DNA from: Heloderma charlesbogerti
Lineage: Eukaryota; Chordata; Lepidosauria; Squamata; Helodermatidae
NCBI GenBank assembly: GCA_026122225.1
Contig: JANEZZ010000739.1
Location: forward strand, 1,426,001 to 1,490,000
DNA length: 64,000 bases
Reading direction: 5' to 3'
The position numbers were made by a program, and so were the translations under genes. Numbering within the stretch: the stretch's first letter is position 1; every line of letters starts with the position of its first letter. Shown piece by piece: positions 42,627 to 54,100 of the stretch. The notes under the pieces are model-generated. The model was not told where the DNA came from. It saw nothing but the letters and a program-made list of their open reading frames with translations, and made no database searches.

Positions 42627-42897
42627 CATACCCTCTGCTCTTCCCCAGTAGTATATTGGACACCTTCCGACCTGAGGCGCTCATCTTCCGGCGTCATATC
42701 TTTTAGACTTGTGATACGTTCCATGGGGTTTTCTTGGCAAGAATACTGGAGTGGGTTGCCATTTCCTTCTCCAGTGGACCACATTTTGTCAGAACTCTCT
42801 GCCATGACCTGTCCGTCTTGGGTGGCCCTGCACGGCATATCTTATGGCTTCACTGAGTTATGCAAGCCCCTTCTCCACAATAAGGCCCTTCATCCAT
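42627..42897 (-). mobile_element. BovB 5'-end-only fragment
   Basis: Matches the first about 270 bp of the BovB element (31004-31274), encoding on the reverse strand [20 protein letters not shown] and the following [11 protein letters not shown] segment. LINE fragments normally retain the 3' end, so a 5'-only piece points to deletion or recombination. Confidence 0.85.
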
Positions 42898-43285
42898 GAA
42901 AGGGTGATGAAGAGTACCTTCCCCCAAATAGGCTAAATGTTTGAGGGATCATGTAGTTTAAGAAAAGGATGATTAAAGGGGGACCTGATACAAGGGAAAA
43001 GGTTGAGAAACCTTTTTATCTTCCCCTGAAATTAAAAGGGAAAGCTTGCAGTACCACCTGGATGAAATCTCGGAAGAACAGCTGCTTCTGTGGAGAAACA
43101 GAGGGGCTGAAATCTAAGAATAGATGCCGGTGTGCCATCTACTGAACACTGTTTGAAACTCCTAAGCAATTAGGAGACACAAGGATAAACGGCTCCAAGT
43201 AGCATTTCTGATTTTAAACTACCAGCAATATCTGAGTAACTAAATCTGCATAAGTTTGTTTTTTTTGTTTCTGCAATTATACTTG
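42898..43285. other. Spacer, possibly L1 5' sequence
   Basis: No coding region recognised. The part just before 43290 may be the 5' untranslated region of the L1 that follows, but this is not shown by the sequence alone. Confidence 0.3.
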
Positions 43286-43289
43286 CTTG

Positions 43290-44190
43290 TTGTGCTTTGG
43301 AAAATGGAGGATGGCAGTACCAAAGGAAAAAAGGAAAGGCTTGAGAACGCCACCTACCCCCCCACGCCAATTGCTCCCTCGGCAAAGGTTTCTAGAAAAG
43401 CTGGAGATGAAGAGGAGTTGCTTGCTTTGATAAAAACTATGTCTTCTCAGCTACCAGAGCAGTCAAAGAAAATGGAAACAATTCAGGACTCAATCATTGC
43501 CCTTCAGGGGGCTGTGGATTTAATTAATATCTCTTTTCAAAAGATGGAATCGAAAGTCTCTTGAAGATTGGGTTACTGCTGAAACGTCCATCGAAGCATC
43601 TCATAATATTTTGTCTGCTCAAATTTCTCAACTGGAGGCCTTCACACATAGAGCGAATCTACGTAGCCTTGGTATTAAAGACGTGGCTTCCGATATAAGT
43701 TTGACCGAATTTATGGATAAACTGTTGCATGAGCTATTTGCTTTACCATCTGATTTTTTACTTGATATTGAGGATACATATCATGTTCCTGGTTCAATAC
43801 AAGGCACTAAAGGGACTTTTGGGACTGTTATTGTTCAATTTTCACGAGTCTCTACAAAAACTTACCTTAAGCATCTGGCACGAGAATAAGGTGAGCTTCG
43901 GTGAAGACCAGCAAATGACAAGATTATGCTCTTTCCTGATTATACGAAAGAAAACATTGACAGAAGAAGGCAATTCACCAAGGCAAGACGTTTGGCAAGC
44001 AAATTAACCTGCAATATCATATTAATTATCCGGCTACATTTTACATTCTTTCTGAAGGCCAGATGAAAAGATTTTTGGATCCTGATGCTGCAGAATCATT
44101 TTTAATTGGTATTAAAATTAAAACAAGGGAACCAACTCTCTCAGCCTCCGGAGTTGGAAGTGAGCCATCTTTACTGTTCTTTTGAAGTGC
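43290..44190 (+). mobile_element. L1 LINE ORF1, nearly complete but frameshifted
   Basis: Starts MEDGSTKGKKERLENA at 43304, then a charged coiled-coil-like stretch (SSQLPEQSKKMETIQDS, INISFQKMESKVS), an RRM-like domain (RANLRSLGIKDVASD to VIVQFSRVSTKT) and a C-terminal domain (EGQMKRFLDPDAAESFLIGI). A stop at about 43561 and frameshifts near 43880 and 44005 break it into pieces. ORF1 protein is the RNA chaperone of L1 particles. No L1 ORF2 is visible downstream. Confidence 0.8.
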
Positions 44191-44317
44191 TGTCTCGGCT
44201 ATAGCTGATAAGATGTCTAGGCAGTATGCCAGAGTAAATGTTTGCATACTTTTGTTTTCTTTCTCCTTTTTTTGTGTCATATTGTAATAAAATGCCTATT
44301 TGTGTGAGTATGTGTGT

Positions 44318-44640
44318 GTGTTGTTGTTGTTTATTCGGTCAGTCGCTTCCGACTCTTCGTGACTTCATGGACCAGCCCACACCAGAGCTTTCTGTCGGCC
44401 CTCGCCACCCCCAGCTCCCCCAAGGTCGAGTCCGTCACCTCCAGAATATCGTTCATCCACCTTGCCCTTGGTCGGCCCCTCTTCCTTTTGCCTTCCACTT
44501 TCCCTAGCATCAGCATCTTCTCCAGGGTATCCTGTCTTCTCATTATGTGGCCAAAGTACTTCAGTTTTGCCTTTCATAACATTCCCTCAAATGAGCAGTC
44601 TGGCTTTATTTCCTGGAGTATGGACTGGTTTGATGTGTGT
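44318..44640 (-). mobile_element. RTE-type LINE 3' tail, distinct from BovB
   Basis: Nearly identical to 5428-5740; reverse strand MRRQDTLEKMLMLGKVEGKR and VHEVTKSRKRLTE. Part of a block (43690-45210) shared with the region after copy 1. Confidence 0.7.
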
Positions 44641-44755
44641 GTACACATATAAATATATTTTAGGTATGATATTACTTAAAATATACAAATGATTTGCTTT
44701 TTTTGATCTTTTTCATAAACTTTTGATCTTTTGATTATTAATAATAATATTATCA

Positions 44756-45205
44756 TTGTTGTTGTTCAGTCGTTAAGTCGTGTCCAACTCTTCGTGACCC
44801 CATGGACCATAGCACACCAGGCCTTCCTGTCTTCTGCTCTCTCCCGGAGTGTGCTCAAGTTCATATTCATTGCATCGGTGATGCTATCTAGCCATCTCAT
44901 CCTCTGCCGGCCCATCCCCTTCTCCTTTTGCCTTCAATCTTTCCCAGCATCATGGTCTTTTCCAGTGACTTTTCTCTTCGCATTAGGTGGCCAAAATATT
45001 TGAGCTTCAGCTTCAGTATCTGTCCTTCCAAAGAGCAGTCAGGGTTGATTTCCTTTAGGATGGACTGATTTGACCTCCTTGCAGTCCAGGGGACTCGTAT
45101 GAGTCTTCTCCTGCACCACAGTTCGAAGCCATCAATTCTTCAGTGCTCAGCCTTCCTTATAGTCCAGCTCTCACAGTCATATGTTACTACTGGGAAAATA
45201 ATATC
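44756..45205 (-). mobile_element. BovB LINE 3' fragment
   Basis: Counterpart of 5857-6298. It stops at the hAT-like element at 45211, within the sequence that continues as GGGAAAATAATATCATTAT in both places. Confidence 0.85.
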
Positions 45206-45210
45206 ATTAT

Positions 45211-46192
45211 TAGGGATGGGGGAGAATTTCTCCCCAAAACTTTGGGGGGCCAAGTGCCAAAGCATTTGCCCCCCCAAAATCGGCGGTGAAATTCTCCGCC
45301 ACCCCCCCGGGATGGGACTTACCTTTGCCAAATGTCCCTCCCGGCGGCGGGTCCCGCCGGCGGTTCAGCGGGTCTTCATCTGGGGCGGGGGCGGCAGCCG
45401 GTCTTTTGGCCGGCTGCCGCCGCCGCCATTACAAGGAAAGTAAAAAAAAAAACAACGGCCCTGTGATAGGCTACGTAATGATTAATGTAGCCTATCACAG
45501 CTAGATTTGCAAAGTCAGCCATGATAGGCTACGTAAATCATTACGTAGACTATCACGGGTGACTTTGAAAAAAAAAAGCGTGTACGCCAATGGCGGCCCC
45601 CATAGGGCACCGCCATTTGCGTTCCTTATTTGGTCCTTGTAGCCTACGTAAAGATTTACGTAGACTACAGTGAAAATAAGGGCAATGCTTAGCGTAAATC
45701 GTCACGTAGCCTATAACGGGTGACTTAAAAAAAAAAAAAAGCGCATACGGATAATGGCGGCCCCCATTCCCGTTCCTTATTTGGTCGCCGTAGTCTACGT
45801 AAAGATTTACGTAGACTACAGTGACCAAATAAGGAACACAAATAAGGCTCCCTATGGGGGCTGCCATTTGCGTACACGCTTTTTTTTTTTTTTTAAGTCA
45901 CCCGTGATAGGCTACGTGACGATTTACGTAGCCTATTGCGGCTGACTTTGCAAATCTAGCCGTGATAGGCTACGTTAATCATCACGTAGCCTACCATGGG
46001 GGCGTGTGTTTTTTTTTTAACTTTTTAGTTCGCGGCCGGGCGAGGCGAGGCGCCTCCTCCCCGGACTGAATTTCAGCCGGGCGAGGCGGGAAGCCTCCCC
46101 CCCGGCCTGAACTTCGCAGGGGGAGCAGCGAAGCGCCTCCCCCCCACTGCAAAAATCTGCGAGACCAGGTAAGTGACTTTTGTGCACCCCTA
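45211..46192. mobile_element. hAT-like palindromic element with non-matching flanks (site C)
   Basis: 982 bp, left end TAGGGATGGGGGAG, right end GTGCACCCCTA. It is the longest palindrome chain in the window: GATAGGCTACGTAA-type units at about 45461-45500, 45519-45561, 45903-45943 and 45959-46001, plus GTAGTCTACGTAAAG-type units at about 45637-45672 and 45785-45825. Flanks ATCATTAT and CTGGACAC do not match. The left flank is the BovB tail found after copy 1 (to about 6310) and the right flank is the V2R 5' flank that begins at 19038. Confidence 0.85.
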
Positions 46193-47877
46193 CTGGACAC
46201 AGGGAGGGGAGGAGACCGCAGAAGCTATTTTGGACAGTTTTCTATCCAGTCTCCAGTCCCCCTCTGTCCTCCTCCCTGAAGCTGCAGCTAGACGCTAGAC
46301 TCTCTATCCTGTGCTGCGGCTGTCCTGCGTAGGATCGTCAGTAGTCTCTGAGGTCGGAGGCTGGTGCCTCTCTCGATAAGATGATGCCCTCACTTTCTCC
46401 ATTTTAATGTCTTTTGAATTTATGATTCCAGTTCCCCTGGTGAATGAACTTCATCCGGTGATTCACTTCAGTTCTTCTTCCAAGTAACAGCTTTCAAGGA
46501 CTTTGTCTGTGGTCTCCGACTTCCTTAGCTTTTGGTGCATCAGGTTTTCCTTTGCACCCAGAGTTCCATGTCAAAAGATTCTGCATCTCTAGGTTCAGTT
46601 GACGTGTGTGTAATCTGCATGCATCTATGTAAATAGGCACACATCACAACAGGTTGAACAGAAGGGTGCCAAGCTAACTCGGGCTTTGCATCAGGGTGGG
46701 TGGGCCTGTGATGGGAGGGGAGCCAGTCAACAACATCTGGGGGAGGCACAGCACAAATGTCAATTGGTCAGGTTACAGATTGAGCAGGGGGGCCTCAGAT
46801 ATCCTCCCGGGGAACCTGGTTGGTCCACAGGTGGCAGTGATCCGGGCTGGGGCTGCCTGGATATCACGCTGCCCACATGCATTGAGAGGGCAGAGCTGTC
46901 CACAATAGTCACTAAGGATTTAGGTGAGATCCTGGGGACCATTTTGTGGCATGGCATCTAGGCCAGTCAGCCCAGGCACAGGGAATCCATGATCTGTCTC
47001 TCCTCCTCAGTGGCTTATATTTGTTTAAAGAAGTGTGTGTGTTTGTGTGTGTGTTTAATATAAGTTGAGATTAATAAAGCTGCAGACTGTTTCAGAGCAG
47101 CACACACAGTTCCGAAAGTTGTGGGGCTGTGGTCAAATGGGTGCAGATGCTAAATGAAATGAGGATTACTTCTGTGTCTCTCATACCAAAACAGCCTGAG
47201 CAGGAAGGTGGCTGACACTCCCCTTGCTTGGGCTAAGGGAGGCCGGACGCACCAGGTCACCTGCCGCCTGCCACTGCAGCTGTTGTTTGACTCCTTTCCA
47301 TGCCACAGTAATGGCAGCACAGGGAAAGGGACTTTTCTCCCCTGAAATTATTGGCATGTCCCTGATTAATTGTGCTCCTCACTAAGACCCAAGGGAGATC
47401 TAGAGGCCTCAAGGAAAATTAACAATAATACTGGAAAATCCTGTAACAGACATCCACCATCCTCAAAGCGGTGCAGAACGGCCAGAGGCTCTGTCTGTGA
47501 GGTTGTTGATCATTTTCAGGGATGTCTGCACTGCAGGGCTGTCCTGGGATTTCTCTCAGGGAAAAACTAATATGAGTAGCTTGAGCAATCGGCAACTATT
47601 GTGGCCATCTTGCAAAGGATTGCTCCATTTCCGGGTCTTGTTTGTTGCACTAGCATAGGAAAGGGTCTAAATCTCCGTCGGGATACAGCAGTGCATGAAG
47701 CAGTACCAAGCCCTCCTAAATGTTTCGAAATAAAGGATCGGGGAATTGGTGAAGTCATACTCTGATATAAATTGACCATTTTTTCAGTAGGGTCGGCTCC
47801 CATTCAAAGCAGGTTGTAAACAGTCCAGCCCTGAGACATTTACTGCTCTGGAGAAAAACAGTGGAATGTGGGTCTAG
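46193..47877 (+). promoter_or_regulatory. 5' flank of V2R copy 3
   Basis: Closely similar to 19038-20691. TATAAA at 47766-47771 lies 112 bp before the start codon, as in copy 2. It includes the repeat-like AATAAAGCTGCAGACTGTTT region (about 46640-47110). Promoter function is inferred from conservation of position only. Confidence 0.4.
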
Positions 47878-48143
47878 ATGGGAACTTTTCTCCTCCAAAC
47901 GGTGGTTTTCTTGGTGTGGCTGCTTGTGTTGCTGCCACATGTTGTGTGCAAGAGAGATTCTCTTCATCCCAGCATGAAGACTGCTTCCAGTATATGCAGA
48001 GTAAGTGACCACATCGCAAGTGGGCATGGGTTTTATCAACCGGAAGACCTTGTCATCGGAGAAGTTGCTTCTACGTTCTCTTTCCTGTACCCGTCTACAG
48101 AGTTCAGTGCAAAGCCATCTCCACTGTTCATGAAGGATCTCAT
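47878..48143 (+). CDS. V2R copy 3 exon 1
   Basis: 266 bp, [20 protein letters not shown] signal peptide, then [12 protein letters not shown]. The donor is CATGTAAGG, so the split codon becomes Ile where copy 2 has Thr. Confidence 0.9.
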
Positions 48144-51100
48144 GTAAGGACTTCTCCTCCACACCCATAGTATCTTTTTGCTTAGCCCATAATAACTTGG
48201 AGGAGATTATTATCCAACTGAAAGCTTAAAAAATATGAAAAAATGTAATGTAAATGTAATGTAGAAAAAATCTAGGCCACTTCTGGGTTTTCAGTGATTT
48301 TGTTTGTTAATTGGTAAGAATTAATTTATGTTTTCCATCACTTAATTCTAACATGAAATGAAAATTAAGGAAATAAAGCCCAAAGTCTTTTTTTCTGTTC
48401 TGTTCTGTTCTTTCACATGGCCTCTCTGTGGTGCAAGTGGAAACTAGATCAGTTTTTGACCTTTTTTGTAGCGGTGTACAAAACCCTGCTTACCTGGCTC
48501 CGCCAGGTTCTGCAGGTGGGGGGAGGCTCTCTGTCCCTTCCCCCGGAATACTCAATGGGGGGGAGGCACTCCGTGCCTCCTCCCATAATCCTGCCCAGCT
48601 GGCTCCGCTCTGCGGAGCCGCCGGTTGGCTCCAGCCACCCGCAGCTGGACATCCGGCCACTGGGCAGGCCTGCAGGGATGTATATGGCAGCTGTTGTAGC
48701 CGCCGCCATTTGTGTCCGTGAAGTGAGCCGTGATAGCCTATGTAAATATTTATGTAGCCTATCACGGCAAGGGGAAAACCCCAGCATACGCAAATGGTGG
48801 TAGCCGCCGCCATTTGCATATGCTGGGTCCCCTCCCCCGCCATGATAGGCTACGTAAATATTTACGTAGCCTATCATGGCCTCTGCAGGAACACAAATAG
48901 TGTCCCTGCGTTAGCCGTGATAGGCTACGTAAGTATTTACGTAGCCTATCATGGCTGAAGGGGGAGAAGCGAATGGCGGCCGCAGGACGGCCAGCATTCG
49001 CACAGCAGCGCGAACAGGAGCAGGTAAGTGCTCCGTTTTGCACGCCTTTCATGGGTTAGGGGGGCGGGGGCTTCGTTCCGCGATGGTTTTTGGGGGGCTG
49101 AATGAACTGGAATTTGGCCTCACCGAGATCCGTCACGGAATTCTCTGACATCCTTACTTTTTTGTGGCATTATGCCTGGCATAATGTTATTGCAGCACTC
49201 CAGGAGCAACACAGATCTGGAGTAATTTCATGCAATTAGAATGCTGATGTGACACATAATGCAGAAGAGCAACCAAAGTCCCATCACAGAAACTCTATTT
49301 CTCTAAGATGCTTCAGCTATTGTTATTGTTTCAGTACACAGTATGTATCTTCTATTGCAGTGTGATGCCAAAGAATTACCAGCATATCCTAGCCTTAGTA
49401 TTTGCTATCAAGGAGATCAATGAAAATCCCTCACTCTTACCTAATGTCACTTTGGGGTTCCGCATCTATGAGAGCTACTACAATCCACAGATTACTTATA
49501 TGGCCACCCTTGGCCTGCTTTCTACACTGCAGAGATTCCACCCCAACTACAAGTGTGATCTGCAGAACAATTTGATAGCCATCATTGGAGGAATGTACCC
49601 TTTCATCTCTCTTGTGATTGCCACAATCTCAGAGACTTACAAGATTCCACAGGTAGGTTTGTAGACATGAGCTGGCTTCTTCCCCCTTAATAGCAGAACG
49701 AGCAGGCTTTCCCATTTGAATTCTGGCTCCTTCCTCACATCAGTTAACAGGCATAGGCAGACAGAGCAGGCAGGCAGTCTTTCTGCAAGGTGGTTCTGTG
49801 ATTGGTATTTTGTTCCCAAGGTGAGAGGGAACCCCAGGCAAAGAAAAACAAGCAGAAAGGTACCGGCATTTATCCATTGTGAGTCCCACACATGTAATTT
49901 TCATCTGGTGTTTACACCTTGCAAAATACATATACCATTTTTGCCATGTGTATTATTTGATGTTAGTAGTTATTGATGATATACGAAACTAAGATGCTTT
50001 CTGTTTTTATGGTCCCAAGGAAGGACATTACTAATAATTTGGCTGAAACACTTCGGGTTTCTGGAAGAATAAAACCATGTTTTCAGAGAAGTTATAACCA
50101 GGCAGGCAGACAGAGTTAAGCAGACATTCAGTTCTGGCAGTTCCCCCATCACACCCCAGATATGCATGATTCAGAAGGCGGGCTTAATATTTGCCATTCC
50201 ACACCACCAGCACCTACCAGCACCTAAAGACATGAATTAGGAGTAGGCGAATATGTCAGTTTCAGTTTTCCCCACATTCATTTTAAAAACAAAAAACAAA
50301 AAATGCAAGGTTCTCCCCCCCCCCAGATATGGAGATCTAAGTAATTTTGTTAAATTCCTATCAAAATTGGACTGAAATTAAATTCTCACCAATTCCCACA
50401 TAAAATATCTGGAAATTTTTGATGGTATAAAATGTTGTGTTTTGGCATTTTTTTTTTCCCGTCTGGAAAATAATGAAAGTTTAATTGATAATTGAAAACT
50501 ACAATTCCTATATGTTTTACAGCTCTTTAAAGATTTGTAGTCATTTTGCTAATTCAGGAACATAAAATACATTATGTATAACTTGGTTTTCTCATATAAT
50601 TATCATTAAAATGAAAAACGTTTAGAAGTAAATGCAGTAAATTTGTATTTATTGTCTGAATAAAGTATAGTTTTAAATTTAATATACCAAACATTATATT
50701 TTTATGAGCAAACTGAGTTATACATTATATATTTTAGGAACTTCAGCAAGTACTTCATAAAATATCAGAACTATCCTAAAAAACAGAAGTAGGAAGGGCT
50801 GGAGGCAGAGGATGACTGCTGTACAGCATCTGTTCCTGTGTGTGAGGAATTGGTTGGGGTGGAGTTCAGGAAAATCTGGACTGAAGGGTAATCTAGCCGG
50901 GGAAGACTCTCTTATCTATTTGGAAGGATAGGGAAGAGAGAGGGGGAGGCTGAGGCTGTTACAGCTGCATCCCACTGAGTTGGCGGGGGAGAGAGAGAGA
51001 GACTGACTGCTTAGCTGGCAATCGACTCCAGGCCTCAGAGCTGGAGAAAGACCTCAGGCAGGCAGAATCTGGGAGCCATTTGACTCTGGCAATTCCCCTC

Positions 51101-54100
51101 ACCCCCACATGTGAAGGATCCAGAAAGGAGTCTTGATGCTTGCCCTTCCCCCATTGACTGTCTGATACAGCATCTCAGCAAGAAGTCTGCAACCTCTCTG
51201 GGCCCACAGTATGTTTGGTAACTTGAGAAACTGTCTTCAGCACCACCACAAACTAGTGGCTGCCATGGCGAGTTGCAAAGGAAAAGTAAACAAGGTGGGA
51301 TCTGAGCCCCGACACACAAAACAGCTCTTTGGCACCCACAGCTTTCTGTGCCAACAGGAACCTATTTCTCCAAGAGCAAAGTCTCTTTCTCTACTCCTTC
51401 TCTCTGTCAGTCATTGCCCCATCTCTTCTCTCACCCCGGATCATTGCCTACGCAGTCTGTCCCACCCTGGCTCACCAGCTGCACACACCTGCTCTCTCTC
51501 CCACTACGAAGCCAAAGCGGGGTTCAGACATCCGAATCCTGTGTCGCCCTCCCCAGCACGCCGGCCAACCCCAGCTCCTCAGCTGGGCCCTTGTTCCGTA
51601 TAGGGATGTCAGAGAATTCCGTGATGGACCTTGGTGAGGCCGAATGCCAGTGCATTTGGCCCCCCAAAATCTGTTGCTGAATGAAGCCTCTGCCCCCCCA
51701 ACCAAAAAAGGCGGGCAGGACGAAGTCCCCGCCGTCCCCAACCCACAAAAGACACATGAAACGGAGCACTTACCTGCTCCCATCCATGCTGCTTTGCGAA
51801 TGGCGGCCATCCTGCAGCTGCCATTTGCTTCCTCCTCTTCATAGCCGTGATAGGCTACGTAAATACTTACGTAGCCTATCACGGCTAATGCAGGGACGCC
51901 ATTTGCGGCTACTGCCATTTGTGTATGCTGGTTTCTTTTCCCGCTGCCGTGATAGGCTACATAAGTATTTATGTAGCCTATCATGGCAGAGGGAAAAAAA
52001 CCCAGCATATGCAAATGGCAGCGGCCACCGCCATTTGTGTACGCTGGGTTTTTTTCCCCCTCCCGTGATTGGCTATGTAAATATTTACGTACCCTATCAC
52101 AGCTAAATACAAGGATGCAAATGGCAGCAGCTACGACAGCTGCCATTTGCGTCCCTGCAGGGCTGCCCAGTGGCCGGATGGCCACAGAGTGGAGCCGTCT
52201 GGGTAGGATTCCAGGGCGAGGACCGGATCGCCTCCCCCCACTGCGGAAACAGAACGGAACAGAAGGTAAGAGTTCCATCCATCCCTAGCTCCGTGTGGGG
52301 GGAGGCTGCCGCCACCACCCTGGGAGCCACCGTTGAGGTTGTGGGTCATTTACATAATGCCATCAACCTCCAGGGCACATCCAGCTGTTTTTCATCTTTA
52401 TCCTGCTAAATAAATAAATAAATAAAAAAAAGGGAGATAATCCACTACTGAGATGTAAATTTGCTTCAATGGCTGTGTGTAAGTGTGTGCAGTTCTGCTA
52501 TAACCACAGCCTGGGAAAAAGAAGCCATTGGGCTAATAGGAAAATCACAATTCCGCCCCTTGACTTGGAGGAAGATTTGGGGAAATGCTTCTCAAATTTG
52601 CAGATAACCCAAGATTGGAGTGGTAGCTATTAGCTTAAAGACAGCAACAAAATTCAAAATGATCTTGATAGGTTAGAAAACTGGGCAGAAAGGAACAGAA
52701 TGAAATTTCACAGAGGCAAGGGCAAAGTTCTTCATTTGGGGGGGGGGAATCAAATGCACAGGTGTAAGATGGGGAATGCCTGGCTGGCGCATATGACAAG
52801 CATCTTGGGCTTGTAGTCTACGACCAGCTGAATATGAGTCAGCAGTGCGATGTGGCTGTAAAGAAGGCGAATGCATTTTCAGGAGGCATCAATAGAAGTA
52901 TAGTTTCAAAATCATGGGAAGTAATCATTGCACCCAACACTGTGCTGGTCAGACCTCGCCTCAAATACTAAGTTCAGTTCTGGACACCACACTTTAAGAA
53001 GGAGTCAGATAAATTGTAACGAGTTGGGCAACAGACACGATCAAGATGTTTTATACTGTTGAAATTGATTTTCTTTGTTAGGCGCCCTGAAAACTTTATG
53101 ACATACCAATGTTTTAAACAAACTAACGGGCTTAAGGTAGATGAAGGAGGATTTTGGTTAAATATCAGAGCAGTCAGACAGTGTGTCCAAATGCCTAGGG
53201 AGGTGGTCAGTTTTCTGTCACTGGAGGCATTCAAGCAGAGACTGGACAGCCATCTGTCAGGGGTGTTTAAACTGGATTCCTGCAGTGAGCAGGGGGTTGG
53301 ACTCCATGGCCTGTTATAGGTAATTGATACGATGAAAGGATGACTCTACACATATTTTGTATAATACATTTTAAATCCCTGAACACACAACTAGCATGTC
53401 AGGGATAAAAATTTAGATGAGCCATTTCCATAACATCCCACTTTTCTGTAGGAGGGCATCATTGAGAGAGGATTCCATCAACTGAGACTTCAACTGAAGC
53501 ATAAACTGATACAAAAGAGACATTATGATATCTTAGACCTCGTTTATCCATGCAGGCAATGTTTACCCCATCCCATCAGGTATTTGGTAGAAATGATTAG
53601 ATGTGTCACTTATTGCACACAAAAATGTATTCTATTCATAAAATATCTTTGCATTCTATTTCAGCTCACTTGTGGAGCATTTCTCCCAGCCTGGGGTGAC
53701 AAAACAGTCACCCATCGTCCCTTATACCAGATGGCCCCAAATGAAGCTCAGCAGTACACTGGGATTGTCCAGTTGCTTGTGCATTTCAAATGGACATGGA
53801 TTGGGCTCTTCAGTGTGGATAATATTCATGGAGAAGGGCGTTTGCAAAAATTACTGCCAATGCTGTCACAGGGAGGCATCTGTGTTGCCTTCATAGAAAA
53901 ATTGCCACCATTCCAAAAACACGCTGAAAAGGCAGGGTCGTTGCAGGGTGAATTGGAATACAATTCAGCCTTCATGGAAACGACAGTCAATGTAATTTTT
54001 GCTGATACTGCACCTATATTAATAATTAAAATTAGCTCATTTCTTCAAAGGGCAGTTCTGGATTCCCCAATAAGTAAGGTATGGATTATGAAAACAGACT

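Noticed and set aside
51843..52105. Regularly spaced palindromic repeats resembling a CRISPR array
   Set aside because: The genome is vertebrate, spacing is irregular, the spacers are themselves inverted repeats, and everything lies inside transposon ends with target duplications.
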